A DNA stretch of 25,826 nucleotides. Source: Candidatus Omnitrophota bacterium. GTDB taxonomy: Bacteria; Ratteibacteria; UBA8468; B48-G9; JAFGKM01. The notes beneath the pieces are model-generated. The model was not told the DNA's origin. It did not search any database and worked only from the letters and a program-made list of their open reading frames with translations. Both the position numbers and the translations under genes were made by a program. The stretch spans positions 1-25,826 of the forward strand of contig JAMWBY010000007.1 of the NCBI GenBank assembly GCA_023818745.1, given 5' to 3'. Below are positions 8,688 through 15,840 of the stretch, in pieces; the first letter of the stretch is position 1, and every line of letters begins with the position of its first letter.

Positions 8688-9401
8688 ATGAAAGCAAAAA
8701 ATATAGTTTTTGTATTTATTTTTCTATTGTTTTTTAAATTATCGTTTGCAGAGAATAAAGAAAGATATTTGAAAAGAATAAAAATAGCAGAAAACACACT
8801 TGAGTATATGTTAAATCAGCCGGATGTTGCAATTCCTCTATCACTTGTTAAAAGTTGTTATGGAATAATTTTTTTAAGACAGTATAAAGGTGGCTTTATT
8901 TTTGGTGGGAAAGGAGGAGAAGGAATAGTAATAGCAAGAGATAAAAAAACAGGTCAGTGGAGTGCTCCTGGTTTTATTGCAACTGCTCAAGTTAGTTTTG
9001 GATGGCAGATAGGAGCACAGGTTACAGATTTAATTCTGTTAATTATGAATGAAATTGGTTTGAAAATGCTTCTGTCTTCTAAGGTTAAACTTGGTGCTGA
9101 TATTGGAATTGCTGCAGGTCCTGTTGGTAGAGATTTTGAAGGCAAATTTGCTCCTGGAGCAGGTATTCTTGCCTATGGAAGAAGTAGGGGTATTTTTGGT
9201 GGAATTGCCCTTGAAGGAGGAGTTCTTTTTGCTGATAATAAAGCAAATGAAGAATTTTATGGAAAAAAAGGAATAAGATTAAAAGATATACTTTTTGACA
9301 AAAAAGTTAATGTTCCTTCCGAAGCGGAAAAACTTATAAAACTTCTTAAAGATTACGAAGAATATGAACTTGTTCTTGAAAAAGAGGAAAAGAAAAAATA
9401 A
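8688..9401 (+). CDS. Exported SYLF-domain (Ysc84-type) protein
   Basis: A 237-aa protein with a clear signal peptide (cleavage likely after LSFA, about residue 21). The rest is a SYLF/Ysc84-type domain: CYGIIFLRQYKGGFIFGGKG, a WSAPGF segment, FGWQIGAQVTDLILLIMN, and Gly/Ala-rich strands with AAGPVGRDFE. SYLF domains bind lipids or membranes in eukaryotes; in bacteria they are usually periplasmic and poorly understood. AGGAGG (8677-8682) lies 5 nt before the ATG. The C-terminus is Glu/Lys-rich. It sits between another exported protein and a lipoprotein, so the group is an envelope cluster. Confidence 0.88.
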   Translation: MKAKNIVFVFIFLLFFKLSFAENKERYLKRIKIAENTLEYMLNQPDVAIPLSLVKSCYGIIFLRQYKGGFIFGGKGGEGIVIARDKKTGQWSAPGFIATAQVSFGWQIGAQVTDLILLIMNEIGLKMLLSSKVKLGADIGIAAGPVGRDFEGKFAPGAGILAYGRSRGIFGGIALEGGVLFADNKANEEFYGKKGIRLKDILFDKKVNVPSEAEKLIKLLKDYEEYELVLEKEEKKK

Positions 9402-9402
9402 A

Positions 9403-10770
9403 TTGAAAAAATATATTATTTTTTCTCTTTCACTAATAACTCTGTATGGCTGTATTTCAAAAATTTCTTATGAAAAAAAAGAAATAATAAATATTTTTGA
9501 TAGAAAAGATGCAATATTTTCGCCCTCCGGGAAAACAAATCCCGAGGAGATTGCATTTTCGCCAAATATGGAATTTTATGCAAAAGAAATTGAACCATAC
9601 AATTCTGGGAAAATAGGTATATTTTTAAAGACAGGAGAGATTTTTAATATAATAAAAACTTTACCTGAGAATCAGAAAAATGATTTAAAAGGTATTTTTT
9701 GGCATCCTAATAATTCAGTAATTGGAGTTTTATATCATAGAAATAAAACATCTATCATTTTATTTTATGAAATATATTCTTTGCAACTTTTAAGGAAAAT
9801 ATTAATAGAGGGTTATTATCATTTTGTTGTTTTTGATAATAATGGCAGGAAAATATATATTTCTAAGGATGGCGAAAAAATAGAAGAGATAAACTTGAGA
9901 AATACTGATTTTGTTTACAATTCAGGAATTAATTTACCCTGGATAAATTATGGATGGGATGTTGGAAGGAATCCTTGGGAAAAAGAAAAACATGGTGGAT
10001 TTTCTTCAAATAAAAATATTCTTTTTGATAAATTTATGTTTTTTAAAAATTCAGGAATGGAAGTGATAAGGGTTTTTCTTTTCTGTGATTTTAGAAGCGG
10101 CGTAATTTTTGATAAATTTGGAAATTGTTTTTTTGATGAATATGTTTATAATGATTTTAAGACCCTTGTTGAGACAGCAAAAGAAACAAATATAAAAATT
10201 TTACCTGTCCTTTTTGATTATACAATATGTGATGGAGTAAGTTCTGAAAATGGAGTTCCAGTTGGTGAACATAAAGAAATTTTTTATGATTTTAAGATTC
10301 AAAAAAAATTGTTAAAACTTTTTGAAACTTTTTTTGAAAAAATTGAAAGTAAAAATGTTATCTATGGTTGGGATATTATAAATGAACCAGAACATATGAA
10401 TGTTAATCAAGAAAAATTAGAAATTTTTATTAATTCTTTTATCAAAATAATTAAAAAGCATAGAAAAAATGAACCAGTTACAGTGGGTTCATTTTCTCAA
10501 AATTCACTTAAAAATTATAAAAAATTCAATTTTGATTTTTATCAGTTCCATTATTATGATAGTTTTCAAAATCATTCTTCAATTGATATCCATTTTTATA
10601 ACCTTTTTGTTGATAGACCTGTTATTATAGGAGAACTTGAACCAACTGCAATTGTAGATAAACTTACAAAAATATGGGAGAAAGGATATAAAGGTGTGCT
10701 TATCTGGCCTAATGAGGAATTTTTAAATAAGGACTGGAGATTATATAAAGCATGGGTTGATGTTCATTAG
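9403..10770 (+). CDS. Glycosidase-like (GH5-type barrel) lipoprotein with an N-terminal propeller-like region
   Basis: A TTG at 9403, just after the SYLF stop, gives a compact lipoprotein signal ending in LITLYGC. A longer frame from ATG at 9364 exists, but its leader is the overlapping end of the SYLF gene, is abnormally Lys/Arg-rich, and also lacks a close Shine-Dalgarno. About 120 residues after the Cys contain short SPSG, FSPN and HPNN repeats suggesting a few beta-propeller blades. From INLPWINYGWD onward it resembles a GH5-type TIM barrel: WDIINEP carries the likely acid/base Glu, FHYYD follows, and VIIGELEP carries a likely nucleophile Glu. It is probably anchored in the periplasm and acts on a beta-linked glycan, but family and substrate are uncertain. 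Confidence 0.75.
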   Translation: MKKYIIFSLSLITLYGCISKISYEKKEIINIFDRKDAIFSPSGKTNPEEIAFSPNMEFYAKEIEPYNSGKIGIFLKTGEIFNIIKTLPENQKNDLKGIFWHPNNSVIGVLYHRNKTSIILFYEIYSLQLLRKILIEGYYHFVVFDNNGRKIYISKDGEKIEEINLRNTDFVYNSGINLPWINYGWDVGRNPWEKEKHGGFSSNKNILFDKFMFFKNSGMEVIRVFLFCDFRSGVIFDKFGNCFFDEYVYNDFKTLVETAKETNIKILPVLFDYTICDGVSSENGVPVGEHKEIFYDFKIQKKLLKLFETFFEKIESKNVIYGWDIINEPEHMNVNQEKLEIFINSFIKIIKKHRKNEPVTVGSFSQNSLKNYKKFNFDFYQFHYYDSFQNHSSIDIHFYNLFVDRPVIIGELEPTAIVDKLTKIWEKGYKGVLIWPNEEFLNKDWRLYKAWVDVH

Positions 10771-10787
10771 TTTTTTGGCTTTAAAAG

Positions 10788-10796
10788 TGATAAAAT
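10788..10796 (+). promoter_or_regulatory. Extended -10 promoter of nusB, probably leaderless
   Basis: TGA followed by TAAAAT (10791-10796), then exactly 7 nt to the ATG at 10804. No ribosome-binding site is visible. The layout is the same as in front of the flavodoxin gene. Confidence 0.5.
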
Positions 10797-10803
10797 AAAA
10801 ACA

Positions 10804-11217
10804 ATGAGAAGGGTCGGTAGAGAATATGCTTTGAAAATTTTATATATGCTGGATATAAAAGAGGAAAAAGATGTAGATAATTTTGATTTTTTCTGGGGGC
10901 ATTTTAATGAAAAAGAAGAGGTAAAAAAATTTGCAGAAGAAATAGTTAAAGGAGTGTTAAGTAATATAAAAAAAATAGATGATACTATATCAAATGTTTC
11001 TTTAAACTGGGATATTAAAAGGATGAGTTATATTGATAGAAATATTTTAAGAATAGGAACATATGAAATTCTTTTTAGAGATGATATTCCTTCAGTAGTA
11101 AGTATAAATGAGGGAATTGAACTTGCTAAAAAGTATGGAGATGAGGATTCTCCCAAATTTGTAAATGGTATTTTACATAAAATAAAAGAAATTTCTGAAC
11201 AGGAAGGTGTGAAATGA
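10804..11217 (+). CDS. nusB: Transcription antitermination factor NusB
   Basis: A small all-helical protein that, with NusE (S10), binds boxA in rRNA operons. Family landmarks are the N-terminal RREYALKILYMLD-like opening, SLNWDIKRMSYIDRNILRIGTYEI in the middle, and the closing INEGIELAKKYG...KFVNGILHKI. The length of 137 aa is normal. The ATG has no Shine-Dalgarno and is a leaderless candidate. The TGA stop overlaps the next ATG by 4 bp, which is unusual because the neighbour is an exported protein rather than the common ribH or ribosome-related partner. Confidence 0.95.
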   Translation: MRRVGREYALKILYMLDIKEEKDVDNFDFFWGHFNEKEEVKKFAEEIVKGVLSNIKKIDDTISNVSLNWDIKRMSYIDRNILRIGTYEILFRDDIPSVVSINEGIELAKKYGDEDSPKFVNGILHKIKEISEQEGVK

Positions 11218-11783
11218 AATTAAAAAAATTTTTATTTTTTATAATTTTGCTTTCACTATTGCTATATAGCCAGGATAGAAAAGTTTTAATGATTATCGCT
11301 TTTGAAAATTTTAGAGATGAGGAATTTTTAATACCCAAAAATATCCTTGAAAAAAATGGGATAGTTGTTGATGTTGCTTCTCTAAAAAAAGGCATTGCAA
11401 AAGGGATGCTTGGTGCTAAGGTAAATGTCAACTTAACTTTTGAAGAGATAGAAGTAAAAAATTATGAAGGCGTAATCTTTGTTGGAGGTACTGGTTCCCA
11501 AACTCTATTTAATAATTCTTATGCAATAAAACTTGCTCAGGATTTTTATAAAAACAAAAAAATTATTGGAGCAATATGTCTTGCACCAGGTATTCTTGCA
11601 AAATCAGGAATTTTAAGAGGGAAAAAGGCAACCTGTTATTCTTCCACAACCGATATTTTAAAAGAAAATGGAGCAATATATACAGGAAAAGATGTAGAGA
11701 TAGACGGGAATATAGTAACTGGAAATGGACCCGAAGCAGCAGAAAAATTTGCAATTACATTTCTTCAACTGATTAAAAAGTGA
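11214..11783 (+). CDS. DJ-1/PfpI-family protein with signal peptide
   Basis: A 189-aa DJ-1/PfpI fold protein. Residues 1-19 form a hydrophobic signal peptide ending LLLYS before QDRK; this is unusual because most members are cytosolic. The flavodoxin-like core has VLMIIAFENFRDEEF with the conserved Glu near residue 36, VIFVGGTGS, and the nucleophile elbow GAICLAPGILA with the conserved Cys. Members act as glyoxalases/deglycases, chaperones or proteases; which applies here cannot be told. AAGGTG precedes the ATG, which overlaps the nusB stop (ATGA). A GTGA overlap links it to the next gene. Confidence 0.87.
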   Translation: MKLKKFLFFIILLSLLLYSQDRKVLMIIAFENFRDEEFLIPKNILEKNGIVVDVASLKKGIAKGMLGAKVNVNLTFEEIEVKNYEGVIFVGGTGSQTLFNNSYAIKLAQDFYKNKKIIGAICLAPGILAKSGILRGKKATCYSSTTDILKENGAIYTGKDVEIDGNIVTGNGPEAAEKFAITFLQLIKK

Positions 11784-12742
11784 AAAAAAATATAATTTTT
11801 ACAATATTCAGAGTATTTATTAGCATTTTTTTTATTTATTTAATTGCAAGAAAATTAAATTATAAAGAGATTTTTGAGATTATACGAAATTCAAATTTGT
11901 TGATATTAACATTTGCTTTTATACTTCTATTTCTCATTAATTTTCTTCTTGCGTTAAGATTTAAGTATATACTTGAAATCTATTTTAAAAAAAGATTATC
12001 TCTCTATTTTGTCTGGAAGATAACTATGATTGGATTATTTTTTAACAATTTTCTTCCTACTTCTGCTGGTGGAGATATAGTTAAGATTTTTTATGTTGTT
12101 AAAGAGCAAAAACAAAAATTTTTAAGTGGTATCTCCATTTTGCTTGATAGATACATTGGTTCATTAACTGTTATGACCATGGGAGCTATCTCTATTTCAT
12201 TTTATCAGGGAGAAAAGGGAAAAATCTATCATTTAATTTTTATTTTATTTTTCCTTTTAATTTTTGTTTTTTATTTCTTCTCGAAAAGAAAAGTAGCAGT
12301 ATTTTTTTACTCGCCCATAAAAAAATTTATCCCTTCCTTTTTAAATGAGAAACTTCTAAATTTATATAACTCAATTAATTTTTACTTTATAGAAAATACA
12401 AAGAAATTATATTTTTCAATTCTTATAAGTTTTTTCTTACAATTCCTTTCAATTTTATCTCAATATCTTATAAGTTTTTCAATTACAGGAAAAACATTAA
12501 GTATTCTACCTTTTTTTATTTTTATTCCTTTGGTATGGGTATCTACTCTAATTCCTTCTCTTGGAGGACTTGGTATAAGGGAATTTTCATATATTTTTTT
12601 ATTTTCTGATTTTTTGGGTAAGAATAATGCTTATGCATTATCTTTACTCTGTCTTTTAAGTGTAATTTTAAATAGTATTATTGGAGGATTCATTTTTCTT
12701 TCTTTTAGAAATAAAAATGTAAAAGAATTTAAAGTGGAGTAA
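11780..12742 (+). CDS. UPF0104 / lysylphosphatidylglycerol synthase TM-region family protein
   Basis: A 320-aa polytopic inner-membrane protein with about 8 hydrophobic segments. The conserved FLPTSAGGDIVKIFYV stretch follows the third segment and SLGGLGIREFSYIF lies near the end, both typical of UPF0104 (AglD/MprF-flippase-like). Members are linked to lipid or glycolipid translocation and often occur with glycosyltransferases. The start is GTG at 11780 overlapping the DJ-1 TGA. The 3' end overlaps the convergent pfkB-type gene by 14 bp. Confidence 0.85.
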   Translation: MKKNIIFTIFRVFISIFFIYLIARKLNYKEIFEIIRNSNLLILTFAFILLFLINFLLALRFKYILEIYFKKRLSLYFVWKITMIGLFFNNFLPTSAGGDIVKIFYVVKEQKQKFLSGISILLDRYIGSLTVMTMGAISISFYQGEKGKIYHLIFILFFLLIFVFYFFSKRKVAVFFYSPIKKFIPSFLNEKLLNLYNSINFYFIENTKKLYFSILISFFLQFLSILSQYLISFSITGKTLSILPFFIFIPLVWVSTLIPSLGGLGIREFSYIFLFSDFLGKNNAYALSLLCLLSVILNSIIGGFIFLSFRNKNVKEFKVE

Positions 12743-13694
12743 AAAAAGAATCAATACTATCTGGATTTTTCCATATTTTAACAGAATTTAATAGTTTTTT
12801 TATTTTTGAAAAAGATGGCATTTTTGTTCCTTCTTCTTCTGCTTTTGCAGCACCTACTGAAACTGCAAATTTTAACGCGTCTTCATATTTTTCCCCATTT
12901 TTAAATTTACATAAAAAACCAGACAGAAAAGCATCACCACATCCAATATTACTCTTAAAATTAACCTGGGGTGGTTTTGAATAAATTATTTCCTTTTCTG
13001 TAAATAATAAAGCGCCATTTTTTCCATTTGTAACAAGTATAATTGAAATCCCACTTTTTATTAAAGAAAAACAAATTTCTTTTATTTTTTCATAATTTTC
13101 AATTTTTGTATTAAAGGTTCTTTCAAGTTCTTTTAAATTTGGTTTTATTATAAATGGCTTTTCTTTTATACTTTTTTTAAGAATTTCACCATCTGCATCA
13201 ACTACAGTAAAAACATCAAATTTTTTAACTCTTTTTACTATTTTGGCATAAATATCTTCCTTTATTCCCGGTGGAATACTACCTGACATTACAACAATAT
13301 CTTTCTTTTTTATTTTTAAATTTGATAAAACATTAAAGAATTTTTTTAATTCTTGTTTTTTTATTTCTGGTCCTTTCTCATTAAATCTTAAAACTCTCTT
13401 TTTTGAAATGTAATTATAAACATTTCTTTCTTTACCATTAATTTCAATAGGAATAAAATCAATTTTTTCCTTTTTAAGAAGTTTTCTATATAAAGTTTCC
13501 TTTTTACTTATAAATGTTATAGGAAAAACATCCTCTCCCAATTTTTTTAACATCCTTGCAACATTCATTCCCTTTCCACCCGGATGAATAATGCTTTTTT
13601 CTATTCTATTTATATCCTCATCAACAATATCATTTAGATAAAAAGTATAGTCAACACTTGGATTTAGTGAAATACAATATATTGAGGAAGGCAT
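12729..13694 (-). CDS. PfkB-family sugar kinase, 1-phosphofructokinase/tagatose-6-phosphate kinase type
   Basis: A 321-aa PfkB/ribokinase-fold kinase of the FruK/LacC branch. SLNPSVDYTFYL opens the protein, followed by HPGGKGMNVARMLKKLG near residue 37, VMSGSIPPG in the middle, and the catalytic SNIGCGDAFLSGF near residue 250, in which the usual VGAGD reads IGCGD. It phosphorylates a phosphosugar (fructose-1-P or tagatose-6-P type); no PTS genes are nearby, so the substrate is open. ATG lies 2 nt after the rpsU stop with no Shine-Dalgarno, so it depends on coupling. It is the last gene of the rmlD operon. Confidence 0.9.
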   Translation of the reverse strand: MPSSIYCISLNPSVDYTFYLNDIVDEDINRIEKSIIHPGGKGMNVARMLKKLGEDVFPITFISKKETLYRKLLKKEKIDFIPIEINGKERNVYNYISKKRVLRFNEKGPEIKKQELKKFFNVLSNLKIKKKDIVVMSGSIPPGIKEDIYAKIVKRVKKFDVFTVVDADGEILKKSIKEKPFIIKPNLKELERTFNTKIENYEKIKEICFSLIKSGISIILVTNGKNGALLFTEKEIIYSKPPQVNFKSNIGCGDAFLSGFLCKFKNGEKYEDALKFAVSVGAAKAEEEGTKMPSFSKIKKLLNSVKIWKNPDSIDSFFTPL

Positions 13695-13696
13695 TT

Positions 13697-13876
13697 TTAT
13701 TTTGGTAAATTAAAATGAGGTCTATATTTTCTCATTTTTTTTCTTTTTCTTATTTCACTCGGCTTTTCATAAAATTCTCTTTCCTTCATCTCCTTTATAA
13801 TTCCTTCTCTTTCTACCTCCCTTTTAAATTGTTTAAAAATTTTTTCGAAATTAATATTGTTTGTATTAACTACCAA
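13697..13876 (-). CDS. rpsU: 30S ribosomal protein S21
   Basis: A 59-aa basic protein read directly from the minus strand. It starts MVVNTNN, has the S21 core FKREVEREGIIKEMKE then REFYEKPSE and an Arg/Lys-rich tail RKRKKMRKYR. S21 binds the 30S platform near the anti-Shine-Dalgarno of 16S rRNA. The start is TTG at 13876: no ATG is available before the conserved core, and a near-perfect Shine-Dalgarno (GGAGGTGAT) lies 9 nt upstream. It lies 21 nt after the zinc-ribbon gene and 2 nt before the pfkB-type gene. Confidence 0.9.
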   Translation of the reverse strand: MVVNTNNINFEKIFKQFKREVEREGIIKEMKEREFYEKPSEIRKRKKMRKYRPHFNLPK

Positions 13877-13880
13877 TATA

Positions 13881-13892
13881 AATCACCTCCCC
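13881..13892 (-). promoter_or_regulatory. Strong Shine-Dalgarno of rpsU
   Basis: The minus strand reads GGGGAGGTGATT, complementary to the 3' end of 16S rRNA over at least nine bases, ending about 5 nt before the TTG start codon (9 nt from the GGAGG core). It decides the non-ATG start of S21 and is the strongest ribosome-binding site in the window. Confidence 0.8.
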
Positions 13893-13897
13893 ACTTT

Positions 13898-14041
13898 TTA
13901 AATTGTATCAATTAAGTAAACTTTACTTCCACAATGTTTACACTTAATTTCTTTTCCTTCCTCTATTTCATAACTGTCAACCATAAAACACTTTCTACAT
14001 CTTATCGTGACTTTTTTTTTCTTCTTTTCCATTTTTTGCAT
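13898..14041 (-). CDS. Small zinc-ribbon protein
   Basis: A 47-aa protein (44 aa if ATG at 14032 is used). A lysine run of five precedes a zinc ribbon with two CxxC knuckles, CRKC and CKHC, spaced by 15 residues, then a short beta tail KVYLIDTI. The fold resembles small rubredoxin-like or ribosomal zinc ribbons, but I do not recognise a named family. The ATG at 14041 is 1 nt after the PNP stop (TAAtATG), favouring the longer start through coupling; no Shine-Dalgarno is visible. Its position directly before rpsU hints at a role in translation or RNA binding, as inference only. Confidence 0.75.
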   Translation of the reverse strand: MQKMEKKKKKVTIRCRKCFMVDSYEIEEGKEIKCKHCGSKVYLIDTI

Positions 14042-14042
14042 A

Positions 14043-14861
14043 TTATATATTTATTATAACATTTTCTACAATTTTTGTCAACTTTGGTTCAGCAGAATTT
14101 GCGACTTCTACTATTTCTTCAAATGAGACCTGTTTTAATGCATCGGGTAAACACATATCAGTAATTACAGAAATACCGAGCACTTTAATACCAAGGTGAA
14201 CCGCAGCAATGACCTCTATCACTGTTGACATTGTTACCATATCAGCACCTATCAACCTTAGAAATCTATATTCTGCTTTCGTTTCAAGATTAGGTCCAAG
14301 AAGTCCAACAAGAACGCCCTTTTTTAAAGGGATTTTTTCTTCAATACTAACTTTCTCTGTTATATTTATTAAATCCGGTGTATATGGACAAGACATATCT
14401 GGAAATCTTGGTCCAAATCTTTCATCATTTTCTCCAACAAGAGGATTTTGTCCGGTTAGATTTATATGGTCAGTTATTATAACAAGGTCTCCTTTATTAA
14501 AAAGTGGATTTAACCCACCCGCAGCATTAGATTCAATAAGTATATTTATTCCAAGGAATTTCATTACTCTTATTGGAAAGACAACCTGATATGGGGTGTA
14601 ACCTTCATAAAGATGAAATCTTCCTTGCATAGCAACTACATTTTTTCCACCAAGAGTTCCTATAACTAAATTTCCAAGATGTGTCTTGACTGTTGAAACA
14701 GGAAAATGTGGGATTTCTTTGTAAGAAATAAGTATTTTGTTTTTTATTTTCTCGGCAAGAGCACTTAATCCAGTTCCAAGAATAATTCCAATTTCAGGTT
14801 TTATATCTATCCTTTCCTTAATGAAACTTACACTTTCCATAACTTTTTCAAATTCCTTCAT
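14043..14861 (-). CDS. Purine nucleoside phosphorylase, trimeric class I
   Basis: Phosphorolyses purine nucleosides to base plus ribose-1-phosphate. The 272-aa sequence has GIILGTGLSALA, the phosphate-site GRFHLYEGY, NAAGGLN, and GPNLETKAEY with Glu193 equivalent to human Glu201, and MSTVIEV with Met211. The position of human Asn243, which selects 6-oxopurines, is Asp235 (ITDM), spaced 42 residues from the Glu as in the human enzyme. This suggests acceptance of 6-aminopurines such as adenosine. GGAGG lies 7 nt before the ATG, and the gene overlaps the upstream oxidoreductase by 14 bp. MTA phosphorylase is the alternative label, but the length and PNP motifs favour PNP. Confidence 0.9.
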   Translation of the reverse strand: MKEFEKVMESVSFIKERIDIKPEIGIILGTGLSALAEKIKNKILISYKEIPHFPVSTVKTHLGNLVIGTLGGKNVVAMQGRFHLYEGYTPYQVVFPIRVMKFLGINILIESNAAGGLNPLFNKGDLVIITDHINLTGQNPLVGENDERFGPRFPDMSCPYTPDLINITEKVSIEEKIPLKKGVLVGLLGPNLETKAEYRFLRLIGADMVTMSTVIEVIAAVHLGIKVLGISVITDMCLPDALKQVSFEEIVEVANSAEPKLTKIVENVIINI

Positions 14862-15840
14862 TTTTTTCCTCCATTTTTGAAGAAATGTTATTTTTATAAA
14901 TTTTTTCTACAAGTTCCATCGTTTTTACTGCATCAGAAAAATTACATTCTGGTTCTTTATTTTCTTTTAAACAATCAATAAAGTGCCTATCTTCATAATA
15001 ATAACCGTAAAATTTATGTCTTTCATTGCTCTTTGCGACTTCAGTTGTTAATAAAATTTCCGGTTCTTCTTTATTATCTCTGAATATTAATGCTTTGTCA
15101 TCACAATCAACAAATGCAGAAATAGATTTTGAATGGATTTCAAAAGTATGAATTCTTTTGCCAACTGTCCAGTTTGTCAATAAAATTCCCGTTGCTCCAT
15201 TTTCAAATTCTATCATTGCGTTGAAAGCATTTGCAACTTCTGAAAAATATGATTTTACAATACTTTTAACATTCTTTACTTCTCCACACAACCACCTCAA
15301 TACATCTACAGAATGAATACCATCACATGTTAATATATCAGTTGCTCCATTAAAATAGAGAAAATTAGGATACATATTTTTATAAAAAGTTGAGACCGCC
15401 TGAATAATAGGTCCATTTTTTTCAACTATTTCTTTTGTTTTCCTTAATAGAGGGATAAATCTTCTATTAAATCCAACCATTGTTTTACATCCATTTTTAA
15501 CAGCAAGATTTGCAAAGTTCTCTGTTTGAAAGAGTGTTATTCCAGGGGGTTTTTCTATAAAGACATTTAAGTTAGATTTTAAAGCATCAATTACAATATC
15601 ATATAAATGGTGGGGTGGCATAATAATATAAACTCCATCTAAATTTAATTCTTCAAACATTTGTTTATAATTTGTATAAATTTTTTCAACTTTATATTTA
15701 TTTGCAGTTTTTTCCAACCTTTCTTTATTTATATCACATATACCAGAAATCTCTACATCTTCCATTTCAGCAAGTGAAGGATAATGAACCATATTTGCAA
15801 AACTACCACATCCAACAAACCCGATTTTAACTTTTTTCAT
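14848..15840 (-). CDS. Gfo/Idh/MocA-family oxidoreductase
   Basis: A 330-aa NAD(P)-dependent sugar or inositol dehydrogenase-type protein. The Rossmann motif GCGSFA is at 10-15, an acidic Asp36 ends strand 2 (favouring NAD), and the catalytic lysine is Lys97 in EKPPG. The C-terminal domain keeps the DGIHSVDVLRWLCG helix with the catalytic-site His. It could act in nucleotide-sugar or cyclitol metabolism; substrate not predictable. AAGGGG lies 6 nt before the ATG. It overlaps rmlD (14 bp) and PNP (14 bp). Confidence 0.9.
   Translation of the reverse strand: MKKVKIGFVGCGSFANMVHYPSLAEMEDVEISGICDINKERLEKTANKYKVEKIYTNYKQMFEELNLDGVYIIMPPHHLYDIVIDALKSNLNVFIEKPPGITLFQTENFANLAVKNGCKTMVGFNRRFIPLLRKTKEIVEKNGPIIQAVSTFYKNMYPNFLYFNGATDILTCDGIHSVDVLRWLCGEVKNVKSIVKSYFSEVANAFNAMIEFENGATGILLTNWTVGKRIHTFEIHSKSISAFVDCDDKALIFRDNKEEPEILLTTEVAKSNERHKFYGYYYEDRHFIDCLKENKEPECNFSDAVKTMELVEKIYKNNISSKMEEKNEGI

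Noticed and set aside
11126..11431. 101-aa minus-strand ORF
   Set aside because: It is antisense across nusB and the DJ-1 gene, both with clear family motifs.
13715..13915. 66-aa plus-strand ORF rich in Phe/Ser
   Set aside because: It is the complement of rpsU and the preceding gap; the minus strand encodes recognisable S21.
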